Below are positions 47,100-57,629 of a stretch of DNA of 64,000 nucleotides, piece after piece (the stretch's first letter is position 1; each line of letters begins with the position of its first letter). The stretch is from contig JALGQZ010000009.1 of the NCBI GenBank assembly GCA_023105745.1, positions 46,839,967-46,903,966 of the forward strand, read 5' to 3'. The position numbers and the translations under genes were made by a program. This DNA comes from Austropuccinia psidii (lineage: Eukaryota > Basidiomycota > Pucciniomycetes > Pucciniales > Sphaerophragmiaceae). The notes under the pieces were generated by a model that was given only the letters and a program-made list of their open reading frames with translations, was not told the DNA's origin and ran no database searches.

Positions 47100-47264
47100 T
47101 TCATGTCAATATAAAGCAATTAAGACTAAGAAATGGATTGAATTCACCTGCTGGACCTTTAAAGGGTTCTTTGGTAATTAAACCCCTTGGTGCTGGGCTA
47201 GTTTGAATTTCAATACTAGACTCTGAGGCTTCAGAGTCTGAAGAACTTTCTCTTATGGATGACA
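46457..47264 (-). pseudogene. Second copy of the overprinted accessory gene
   Basis: The acidic exon is 47264-47148 (same 117-nt length as 22381-22497), followed by the frame EVEVTTPSNKMDLDQDIQ and a terminal exon open from about 46880 to 46457 (DLNHFEQETIEIYQSQYKNW, AAKQQEWELLPSLWIGSMNS). The intron acceptor upstream of the terminal exon is TTGTCAG. The intron 2 donor GTTAGC has changed to TTTAGC, and the frame is disrupted beyond the KGKAKPK stretch, so this copy is probably non-functional. It remains open over about 140 codons where the gag frame of the same bases has two TGAs. Confidence 0.6.
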
Positions 47265-47808
47265 CTAGAGAGAAAAAAAAAATTAAGTTATTTTATAAAA
47301 CAATGAAAATAACTTATAAACTCAAATTATTGGATAAAGTTGTTTTAATGTAATTTATGGCAAATTACATCAAAAATAAAGAAAAATGTCCAAGATTAAA
47401 AAAAAATGTTTTTAGTAAAGATTTTTAATTTTGAAATTTTTTATTTGATTTTATATTTTCTTTAAATAAATAATAATTATGCAATTAATAAGTTATTAAT
47501 CAAAACTGTATTATTATTCACTTTATACTAACATAACTCAAAGAATAAATTTCAAGTCTGTGATGTGAAAAAGCCACTAGTTAAAAAAAGAAATTTATTC
47601 CAAGTAACTCAATATTATATTGTTTCAAACAATATTCTTAAGAAAAAATGACTGTATTAATATTATAAAGATTATTTATAAGGGATAAGTCTCAAAAAAG
47701 CCAATATTAAATTAAATATGGCAATTTTACATCAAAAAACAGTAAAATAAGGTCTAGAATATGATTTATGTCCCAAAAATTGGTTAAAATAATGGCCAGG
47801 CACCCAAA

Positions 47809-49972
47809 TGTAAGGCTTGTCTATGAAACTCTTGATAATAGTTACAATATCAAGAGTACTATGACTGTCCTCAGTAGAAAAATATAATATAATAAAATAT
47901 TATAACCACAAATTTAAATATAATTATTAAAAATAATTATATAAAAGAAATATATTTAATTATTATTATTTAAAATAATAACAAAAAAATATAATAATTA
48001 TTCTATTATTGTTATAGTCACTGACAATTATAACAATAAGGTGTGTAAAGCTCTTAATGAGACAATTGCATGTGGAAAACATAAATATTTAACCACTTAT
48101 AAATAATATATAAATCTTATTTATAGAAGAGCTATAACACACACTGTGCAGAAATAATTATTATAGAAAAATTCTATATAAAAAAACTAATAATAGATAA
48201 AAAAGATATAGAATTTTAGAGAAAAACTTACTTATAATTTAAATTTAATACAACAAGTCAAATACAACAGTTGTTCTATTGAGTAATTATTATAAGTTAA
48301 AAACAAGCCAAAAATCAATATTTTAAGTGATAAAACAACTTTTCATGATAAAAAATATGATTAAAGAGTTTTTGAGAGGAATTTGTGGATTTTAAAAAAT
48401 ATTTTAAAGACAATAATTTTATAAAATAAAATATATTATAGGTGATTACAACAATAATCTAGTTTCTATGATTTCAATTCTTTAATTCAATATTTATAAG
48501 GAATAAGAATACTTAAGAAATATTTTAATAATAAGATTTTATATATAATAAAACTTTACCTGTTTAAATGTCTAATATGATTGGATTGATAATTGATGAT
48601 GGACAAAAACAGTGATGAAAAGACTCTTTTTATGTCTACAGGGCAGCTCTCATGATTCAAAATGGATATAGAGGGCGTGATCAGGTCAAAATTCAAAAAC
48701 CATGCTTAAAAATAAGGTTCTTACCTTAAGGTAACTTATTTTTAATTCCAATTGAAAGTTACCAGTGTTATTTCTAACTCCAAGTAGATTTAATCCTCCT
48801 TTAAGTTAATTATTTTAATTTTTAATATAAAGTAAATTTATTTATATTAAAGCTCATCACATGAACAACTTAAAAATAGAGTTTCAAGCAGAAATATCTT
48901 AAACACAATTTGTAATTAATTTTTAACAAAATCTTAATTTTCTTTAAGTATAATTAAAAGAGTAAATTTCCAGGCTAATTACCCAGGAAATCTTTTTATA
49001 AAAGCTACTTAAAATTTAATTTATATGTAGATAATATCAAATTGTAAGCTGTGTGAAACCTTCAAGCAAATCCATTCAGAATTGAAATTTTAATGAATTT
49101 TTGAAGTTATTACTATTTTTCCATGTAAAATAGCAATACACACCAAACCTTAAATTTTGATGTAGTCTTAATGCTTGTAACCTTAAAGTTTTAAGCTTTT
49201 TAAGCTTGATTAAGTTTTGAAAGTTCCTAAAACCTTAATTTCAAGCCTGTATATTGGGATTTATGCTTTAGCAGCTTGAAATTCCTGTCCAAATTGGGAT
49301 AAACCCGGTTTAAACTTTAAGGTTGGATCAAAGTCTAATCTTGAAGATTAAATAAGGTTTAAAATCCTCCAATACAGGTGGACAACCTGAATTGAATCCT
49401 TGCAGATCCAAAAAGCTGGGTACCCCAGCTCTGTTTGGTGTTTTTCCTTTGTCCCACCTTTTTGTGTGGATTTTGCCCTTTTATTTATTTAAAGCCATAC
49501 TATGGCCTTAAACACTTTTAAATTGATCTCACACAGGATTTACATTCTTTATGCCAAATTCTTGGCCAATTCAGTAAACATACACCACACCTCAATTTTA
49601 ACTGAACTTTTGGTAAGTTTGCATTAACTTTATGCAACTTTAAATTTAAGCTTACTTAGGCTTAAATTTAACAATTTTGAAAAAATGCTAAAAAAGTCAC
49701 ATTAATAATGTGAGATTCTTAAATCTTCCAATAACATAAGAAATAACCATTTTTTGGTATAACACCCTGTGAGTGTACCCTAGGTTTTTTTTGGTGTAGA
49801 ATCCAAAAATGACATAATATTTATAACTTTGTTTATCCAAAAAAAAGTTTTACTTATTTTTTGTTATTTTTTATTTTAAATTCAATTGAAAAGTCTGTTG
49901 AAGACTAAATCAGCTGTATATATAATCATTTGTGGCCTTATGGGTATGTTATGCATACCTCACAGGCTCACA
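47809..49972 (-). repeat. 5' LTR of the old family B element
   Basis: 2164 bp; on the minus strand it starts TGTGAGCC (49972) and ends CTTACA (47809). The primer-binding-like TTTGGGTGCCTGGCCAT follows. It is uninterrupted and keeps the AAACAGGTAAAG donor near 48565. Confidence 0.88.
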
Positions 49973-50399
49973 TCTTCCAAAATTATTATATCAAAAGTAG
50001 GTTATTTTCTCTTATTATAATAATTTCTCTCTATTATTACTATTAATAATTCTTCAATTAGTATAAATAGTATTTGTATTAATATATAACTTTAATATCA
50101 GTAATATTATAGTTATTAATTGTCTTTTATTATTAAAAAACAAATTTTTATGCCTTTATTATTTGTTGGTAACAAGAATAAAGTGCTTTTAAATATATTA
50201 ATTATTAAATATTAAGATATTTATTATATTATTATATTTAATTAATAATATAATTATTTTTTACACCATAATTACAATAACTCTTTATTATAATAATTAT
50301 TTTTATCTTATTTATTTTATTTATAAGGACATTCAGAGTACAATAAGTAAAATATTAGTAATTTTTACTTATTGTTTCATAGTCAAACCTTACAGGCAC

Positions 50400-51321
50400 T
50401 GTATTGTTTTGAGAAAAAGCTACACCTTCTTTTTCCCATTATGTAATATATTTGAAGTTACAAAGTCCCTTTCAAAAATCCAATTCCTCTTCCTTGATAT
50501 GCCTTTCAAATTTAATTTTAATTTTTCATGCATTCTCCCTGTTTCAGTTGGTTCATTCTAGCATTGCTTTTATCAAGCTATTTTCTTATTTACCAATCTA
50601 ATCTCAAATATATAATTTCATAATATGCTATAATTCACCATTAATCAATTAAGATATTTCTTTAGTCTAATGATTTAGATGGATGAATTTCTTGAAATGC
50701 ATCCAGAATATCAGTATACAAAGTTGGAAAGCTTGAATAATATTTTATATTGCAAAAAATTTTTCCTTACATTTTTTATTAAGATATGTTTAAAAATTGA
50801 TGTAATTGATGCTGAGATAAGTTAAGACATCTCTCCATTTTTAATATTTCTTTCTGTATTGTTTTCTCACCATTACCCTTGATGATGGCTGGAACAAGCT
50901 GAGATGATTAGAACAGCACAATACTTTTTCTTTTTTTTCATATGAAAATAGGGATTTGTAGTAATACTTAATGCTTTGAAATATGGGTCATACTTACATT
51001 TTCTTCGTATATCATATTAATTTCACATGTAACCACATTAAAAGAGGGTATCCCATAATTTTCACTTTTTTCAATAAACCCAATTTTTTTTTGTTTTTAT
51101 TCCTCAAGCCTATAAGTTCACAACAATACATTAGTCATGGTTTATGTAGTAAATTCTCCTAACACAACTAATCACTTATTAAAGCTAATGCCAGCCAAGT
51201 TGGCCTTAAAATAATAGACCAAACAAATACCTAGGATGATTTTTTGTATTACTTTCACCCAAAGTTGAAATGTATGAGATTCTTGTTCCAGAAACTTCCA
51301 TATTTTTAGGTATTATTTTCA
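50400..51321. other. Intergenic, no gene recognised
   Basis: AT-rich sequence after the family C LTR and its TSD. No conserved frame. Confidence 0.5.
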
Positions 51322-51690
51322 TCAAAATACCCCATCAAATTCTTCAAGTATTTTGCTAGTTTGAATGGGCCTAATCTGCTTGCCATGATTTATAATTCCA
51401 TTGCAATTTAAGTCAACCCAAGTCGAGTTGTTAACTATGGGTTTTTCAAAGAACTGTGTGAGAAAAATTGATTTGAAAGTATCAAGGTAAAAATTTAGAA
51501 AGACCTTTACTTTGATATACACCATCTTGAAGCAAAAGCTCAGTCTGATGATGATTGATGGGTAGGTTAGCCTGGTGGTGAATTGTGGTAGGGTCACTCT
51601 TCTCAAATTTGATTAGGTTTTTCGGCCAAAGGACCTCTCTGCAATAAAATCTGGTGGACTCCTTCAGAATCAAGTCAACTAAAACTTTAC
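51322..51690 (-). other. Possible divergent hypothetical coding exons
   Basis: Minus-strand frames at 51673-51482 (ESTRFYCREVLWPKNLIKFE) and 51606-51322 (FFEKPIVNNSTWVDLNCNG, ending EEFDGVF) lie around a candidate 54-nt intron (GTCTTT...CTCACACAG). The phases do not join cleanly with the better-looking first frame, so a frameshift or a wrong model is possible. No family is recognised. Position and orientation would suit a gene divergent from zuotin. Confidence 0.2.
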
Positions 51691-51765
51691 CAAGACCATC
51701 TGGATCACTCTAAAAGGGCGTCTTTTTACCTCGAGACCAGATCAGATCGCATTCTTGAACGAACA

Positions 51766-53525
51766 ATGACGTCTATTCCAATCGACATACCCTTTGCGAT
51801 CGACTTTCGAATCACTGTGGGCTATGTTCAGCCCCAAATTAAGAAGATAGATCGTAGGTCTCTGTGATGTGGTTACATTCAAGTTCTTTGGACTGACAAA
51901 CTTGGCTTCATTGATGGTTGTATTTGCTAAAAACAGCCTTAAGCTCAATGGAAATCCTCCCAGTTGGCCGAGCATTTCAACATCGTGCCTCTCAGATTTT
52001 AAACAATCGAACTTTGGCAGAGCAAGAAAACTTCATTGCAGAGCAATTACAATCCGATAAAAACAATTCACTCGATGAAGACCATGAAGTAGATGATGGG
52101 GCCGGAGACGAGCCTGAAGATAAAGAGTTACTTGCGCTTGATCCTCGAGATTGGAAGGTACCCAAACCTTTCATATGCTCTCTCACTTCCACCATCAATT
52201 CAAGCTAATTATGGCTTTTCTGGTGCTTTTGAAACATCCTCATATCAACTTAGAATCAAGATCAATATGCAGTGTTGGGACTTTCGTCTCTACGTTGGAG
52301 AGCCACCCCCGATCAAATCAAACGTGCCCATCGAAAAAAAGTCTTAAGGCATCACCCTGATAAGAAAGCTGGCCAGGCCGGAAATGCTAATGATGATAGC
52401 TTTTTTAAATGTATTGCTAAAGGTAGGAGTTTTCATCCTCTTGAAGCCTGCCCTAGCATCATGCCTTGAATATGTATTCTTTCTAGCCTATGAGGTACTA
52501 TCCGATCCTGTCAAGCGGCGCCAGTTTGATTCAATTGACGAAGAAGTGGAGGATACTGTGCCTACTGAAAAAGAAGTGAACGCCAGTCCAGAGGCCTTTT
52601 TCATGCTATACGGTCCCGTTTTTGAACGTGAGGGTCGGTTTAGTAGCAAACAGCCAGTACCCTCTCTTGGTGATATCAATAGTACTCATGAACAAGTCGA
52701 AAACTTTTATGACTTTTGGCTCAAGTTCGATAGTTGGAGGAGTTTCGAATGGAAAGACAAAGATGCCAATGAAGGTTCGGATTCGTGGGTCCAATCATTT
52801 TTCCTTTTCAATCAATTGCTTTTTTATTTACTTAACTAGACGTTGGCTGCTTGACTAAAATTTGAATTGATTTTATTTTTCCTTTCGCCTAATGAACCGT
52901 AAATTCATGTAGGCGGACTGAAAAACGTCACATTGAAAACAAGAATCGATCGGAACGAGAGCGCCGCAAGAAAGAAGACAATGCCAGGCGAAGGAATATT
53001 GTAGAGACTGCCCTCTCACTCGACCCACGAATGAAGAAATTTAAGGCTGAAGAACGACTTGCCCGTGAAGCAAAACGAAAAGGCCCAACTGCTTCCGGTA
53101 CTGGTTCATCCACGCCAGTCTTATCGGCATCTGAGATTCAGGAGAAACAAGCAGCGGAACTGAAGGCCAAGGAAGAGGTGGAAAAGAAAGCTCAGCAAGA
53201 CAAGGTCGTAAAGGAGGCGGCGAAAAAAGCAAAAGAAGCAGCCAAGAAAAACCTAAAGAAAGAGAAAAAGACAATTCAATCACTCATTACAGGGTCGAAT
53301 TATTTTCTAGCTGATGGGGAGACTGTCATTGCAAGTGTGATTGAAGGACAATTAAGCGAGTTGGATGTTTTAACAACCGGACTCGAGCCAGAGGAAGTAA
53401 CTGAAATGCGCAAAGAATTGGAAAGCAATCACGGTCAAGGAAAACCAGCCATGAAATCAGTTCTTGTTCGATTTGCTAAAAAAGTTTCAGATGCAGGCAA
53501 AGGCACCTTCAAAGAATTTATTTAA
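51766..53525 (+). CDS. ZUO1: Zuotin, ribosome-associated DnaJ (Hsp40) co-chaperone
   Basis: Five exons are predicted: 51766-51853, 51937-52157, 52254-52422, 52487-52784 and 52913-53525, all GT-AG with fitting phases, giving 462 residues (yeast Zuo1 is about 430). The N-terminus MTSIPIDIPFAIDF precedes the conserved LPVGRAFQHRA. The J domain runs from QYAVLGLSSLRWRATPDQI through HHPDKK (the HPD that stimulates Hsp70) to YEVLSDPVKRRQFDS. The zuotin homology domain has GPVFEREGRFS, VPSLGD and FYDFWLKFDSWRSFEW. A charged ribosome-binding middle follows (RTEKRHIENKNRSERERRKK, then Lys/Ala-rich helices) and a C-terminal helical bundle. With the Hsp70-like Ssz1 it forms RAC at the ribosome exit tunnel and assists nascent-chain folding. 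The start is the only in-frame ATG giving a zuotin-like N-terminus. Its exons keep CpG sites, unlike the surrounding repeats. Confidence 0.93.
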
Positions 53526-55709
53526 ATTAACACGCTCTTATAACATTGTCAAAGTTATCGTAATTCTGCTTATAGTATATCGGTTTCTCATAGAACATAT
53601 ACTTTTTTTTTAGAAAATAAAGTCTTTTTTGGATCACGCAAGCATGCGTTTGATGGATGGATGCGACCAGGGTGCGTGAATGAGACCTTGCTTCTCTTGC
53701 CTCATCAAGGGCTTTGAAAAGCTGAGGGAGTTTGTTCCTTATTTGATGATTTGGATGTTCTTGGGCTAATAACTTCAGCAATTACCCACGTTTAAGTTCT
53801 CTATTTATTCGCATACTCCTGCGTTACAAAGTGTCTGCCCTATTGTAATTTCCATCACCCATCCGGGTCTCAGACCAACTTAGGAGATGATTTATTTGTT
53901 TCCAAGTTGCCTGTTTTTTATCATTACATTCTCAGTGGATGCTACTTTCTGAAAAAATAATGTCCCCTAAACCAACTTCTATTTTTGGTCTTCCCCACTC
54001 TATGATATTTTGACGCCGCCAAAGAGCTCAACCCTCACTTTTTGTCACAGCCTCTGCTCACATGGCCGCATATCATAAAATAATGGCATGATCCCCCTAG
54101 CTAAACCCTTTCATTAAAACGAGAATCCACCGATGCCAAAAAAATATAGCTTGGGGAAAATCATAAGTTGTTTTGACAAGCATAAAAGTAATTATTGTTT
54201 TTGAGGGCTTAGGACAACCCATTTGGATTAACCCAAATGAGAGGAATTCAATTTGTGTATTTTAATGAAAAAAGAGAAATATGTATGATTGCATGCCAAA
54301 ATCATTAGAAAGTGGTATGATGTTTGGTAGTATTTGAGTGGGATTCTAGAGATTGCTGATTGTTTCTGGTGTGATTGAGTTACATTTCAAATGACAAACA
54401 CTTATTGCACTTAGTTTATCTACATTACTTAGATGATTACTATGGATGTTGTGGTTGTAATAACAACTTGATAGTGAAATAAAGCCATTTTGGTATGGTG
54501 CCTTTAAGTTATGAATGATTCCAATGCCCAAAGGGTTCATATGTGCAATAATATCAGGAAAAAAAAATTATGCCAATGTTTGATGAGTATTCTTCTGGTA
54601 GTTCATGAGCTTTGAAGCTGTCCAAAAGTAATGCAGCATATTCTCCTGTTTAAAGAAGGTCTTTGTTACATTCCATTGGCCATTCTTGTAATATATTTAC
54701 TTACATCAACCCATGATTTACTGTTGAAATAATAAGGGTATCCATGCTGATATCCGTAATTATGTTTTGATCAATTTTGCCATTCAAATATTCTGATAAA
54801 AACAATAGTATTTATTGGCTTGAAGTTTCAGTTTATGGAAAAAGTATAAAAATTCTTGTTTTTTTAATCTTGTTACAATTTGTGCAAGTGTATGCTACAG
54901 GAATCTTTTATTAAAGGAAATAATGAGGAAGAATTCAAAATTGAATAAAAATCCATAAAATCAAAAAAAAACTTACACATATAATAATCATTTGTTTTTA
55001 ATATTTAAAAGATATTCAGAAAAATTAATTAATGTCAGGATAATTAATCGTTTAGTTAATGATAAAAATCTATCTACACTTATTTATGTCGATTCAATAC
55101 AATATTAATAAATCTTCACATTCTAAAAAATGTTAAATTATTCTATTCAAACATTTTGAGAAGTGTAGACATTTTTAGCTTTAAGTTTCACTGTGGCATA
55201 CACAGTACTTCCAATTTTCTCAAATGACATAATCTTTTATAGTAATATTTTTTTTGAATGCCTTCTGGCCCTTTTATTCTAAGATATGATTTACCTTGGA
55301 ATTAGTAAAATAAATTATTGGTTTATGATGAGTAATGCCATTCTTTTTCTTTTCAAATTTTAATTTCTCCTCTTTTCCAAACAATCCACTTTTTTTAGTT
55401 ACTTGAGATTAATGTGAGGATGATTATTTGTATTTTTTTTCTAAATTGATTGCCTGCTTTCTCCTATGATATTGATATCAATTCAAAATCTTAATCTCCT
55501 GAGCTAATGTATTCACACATGTAATTTTTTCTTTCATCTTAGAAGAAATCTCTCATTAAGACTATGATCATCTTCTTTTTATTGAGGAGGTTGACTTGTG
55601 CTTTCAAAATTATATTAATTACTGAATCTAATTATTTCCTTCAAATAGAAAAAATATGTTTACACTTAGTTTATTTATTAAAAATTCTCCTAGAAATTTG
55701 GTTATTCTC
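53526..55709. other. Downstream of zuotin: mostly AT-rich, no firm gene
   Basis: A minus-strand frame at 53781-53527 reads LAQEHPNHQIRNKLPQLFKA and then ALDEAREARSHSRTLVAS, which looks protein-like but has no recognised family and only weak start and splice context. The remainder is AT-rich with no repeat border recognised. Confidence 0.35.
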
Positions 55710-55712
55710 TTA

Positions 55713-56099
55713 GAGCATCTCCACCAGTGTTGCTAAACATTGAGAGCTATGACTCACAGATAGCTCCCCAATTCTGTAAAATGGCTTCTTGATGTGAAAT
55801 GCAAAATTGCAGCGTAGGTATCTGGGGAGGCAAATTGTTACTTTCACAGAAACAGTATTTTTTTTCTAATTGAGTAGGGGTGGTTGAGTGATGGTTTGGA
55901 CATTTCAAACGCAAGTTTCACATGAATTGATGAGTGTCGCGGGAGCTAGAGGGTTGCCAAATCTGGCAACCCAAGGTCCTTTTTTATCAATGGAGCTAAA
56001 TGAAATTTGCCTTTAGCAATGCTGGTGGGGCTGGATTTTGGACGCGGGAGGGGCTAAACTATGAAATCTCAATATTTAGCAACGCTGGTGGAGATTCTC
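55713..56099. mobile_element. MITE with GAGCATCTCCACCAG ends and TSD TTA
   Basis: 387 bp with imperfect terminal inverted repeats of about 25 bp (left GAGCATCTCCACCAGTGTTG, right GAATCTCCACCAGCGTTG on the other strand). Flanked by TTA at 55710-55712 and 56100-56102. A 3-bp TTA target and no coding capacity fit a PIF/Harbinger-derived (Tourist-like) MITE. The inside keeps several CpGs. Confidence 0.85.
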
Positions 56100-56102
56100 T
56101 TA

Positions 56103-57491
56103 GTTTTATAACAAGGGTCTTCTTTAAAGGGTAAGGTGTACTGGTATACAGTGATACCACTCACAAGGAGCCAGCTTCAAAGGAGTCAGATAAATGTGGG
56201 AGAAATGTAGGATATAATTGCCAAAGAATTAAAGCAAACGTACTAGGTACCAACAAGGTTATCAACTAAAAGTAAAGGGAAGAAGGAAAAGCGACAAATG
56301 AGAGGTAGGCTGTTGAGCTGTCAGAGGGGAAAACAAATTAGTAAAAGGACATAAATACTAACAGAAGCTCTGAAAGGGTGGAGAATTTTCTTATGACTGA
56401 CTCTAATTACTTGTATCCTGATACTGGATGAACTACAATAATAAAAATACTCTAATAATTTAAATGACTTGGAGAAATACAATTAAGCTTGGAAGATGGA
56501 ATAGTATACATGAAATCCTGAGGACTGAGGGATGAGCATTATCTGTATTATGCCAGTTGAGCTGGAGGACCTGTATGGGTGGAGTACCATGGTAACATGT
56601 GGATTCACCCAATTGCTGGTAAGCTGAAAGACCCCAACTGAGGGTTTTCTATATATCTATATATGTAAGATACAGCTCTTTTAGAGTTCCCTGCCACCTG
56701 AATGCAAATTCAGGCAGGGAACTGTTGCCTGTTGCAACTTGGAGCCGAATTTGCAGCATTTGTGAGCTCCTTTTTTCAAAATTTGTACACTGTCTTTTTT
56801 GATACAGCCTTTTTTATTTGTATTGTTTTTACTTTTGTTGAATTGTCTTGGGAATTCAGCACAATGGACACCATTGTGATGCCTATTAAAGGTACTGAAA
56901 TAGTTATCACCTCCAGCAAAAAAGATGAGCATTTTTTGAAATTGTTATATTTTTTAATTCTGGAATCTAGAAAATTCCTTACGTGTAATTCAAGATCCAT
57001 GGCCAAATTTATGGCATGCATCAAGCTGGCCTTTAATCTGGGTTGATAGCCGACCTCATTGGAAGACCTTGCATGACAATTAATGATACATTTGCTAAAT
57101 ACAATCAGCTGGAAACTATCAATACTAAAGAAAAAAGTGGGTTACCCACTATTTTGAATATAAGGGATTACTTCCAACTCAGACATATCATAGCCCAATT
57201 CTGTATCTTTATGGTAGTGCAGGTCATCAACTTGGGGACCCAGAAAGTTTAAGTGCAAGCTAAATAGACTTGGAAAAGCCTCAAGGCTTTCTCCAAAGAA
57301 ACCTTAGCTCCAACTGCAGGATTTCCAAGCTTTCCTTGCATTTTCTCAAAGATATTGATGATCAATCCAAGGCTAACTGGACTTAAATCTCAGCCTTTGA
57401 TATTTGTAAGAAAGATTATTGAGCTCATATTTGGGAACCCCTAAATAAAAATAGCTATTGGAGAAACTAGTCAAAAATTGATAATGATGGG
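56103..57491. other. Spacer with a hairpin and unassigned frames
   Basis: An almost perfect hairpin lies at 56686-56722 (GTTCCCTGCCACCTGAAT with its complement). Frames at 56702-57046 (plus) and 57043-57252 (plus) are open on AT-rich sequence; part (MIADLIGRPCMTINDTFAKY) looks protein-like, but I do not recognise it. Confidence 0.35.
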
Positions 57492-57629
57492 TGTGAGCCT
57501 GTGAGGTATGTATGACCTACCCATAAGGCCACAAATAACTTTTTATACATTTGATTTAGACATAAATAGACTTATAAAATTAATTTAAAACAAAAGATAA
57601 GTATAAATTGATCTTTTATAAACAAAGAC
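57492..57629 (+). repeat. First 138 bp of a family B LTR
   Basis: Starts TGTGAGCCTGTGAGG and follows the family B LTR to ATAAACAAAG, then breaks off. The continuation resumes at about 61580. Confidence 0.75.

Larger units (their letters stand above)
31228..49972 (-). mobile_element. Old reverse-strand family B gypsy element, heavily nested
   Basis: The 5' LTR is 49972-47809 (2164 bp), the internal region 47808-41191, and the 3' LTR runs from 41190 to 31228 with two insertions inside (a solo LTR at 31913-33699 and a Harbinger element at 34229-40262). Removing these gives a 3' LTR of about 2.13 kb. The LTR pair differs at many sites and gag-pol has many frameshifts, so it is much older than 19643-30633. 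The flanks read AAGTC (31223-31227) and TCTTC (49973-49977). These do not match, so the original duplication has decayed or been lost. Confidence 0.88.
18702..50394 (+). repeat. Solo LTR of family C with TSD GGCAC, split by nested elements
   Basis: The three LTR pieces are 18702-19642, 30639-31227 and about 49973-50394. Together they total about 1.95 kb and align in order with the family C LTR at 5659-7409. The LTR starts TTTGAGCC and ends CCTTACA, flanked by GGCAC at 18697-18701 and 50395-50399. The middle piece contains a promoter-like region (CTATAAATAAAG near 30920) and a splice-donor-like AAAAGGTAAAATC near 30990. The insertions are a complete family B element and an old reverse family B element. 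Confidence 0.85.

Noticed and set aside
53527..53781. 84-codon minus-strand frame after zuotin as a gene
   Set aside because: Part of it looks protein-like, but no family, no clear start and no splice context; described only as uncertain.
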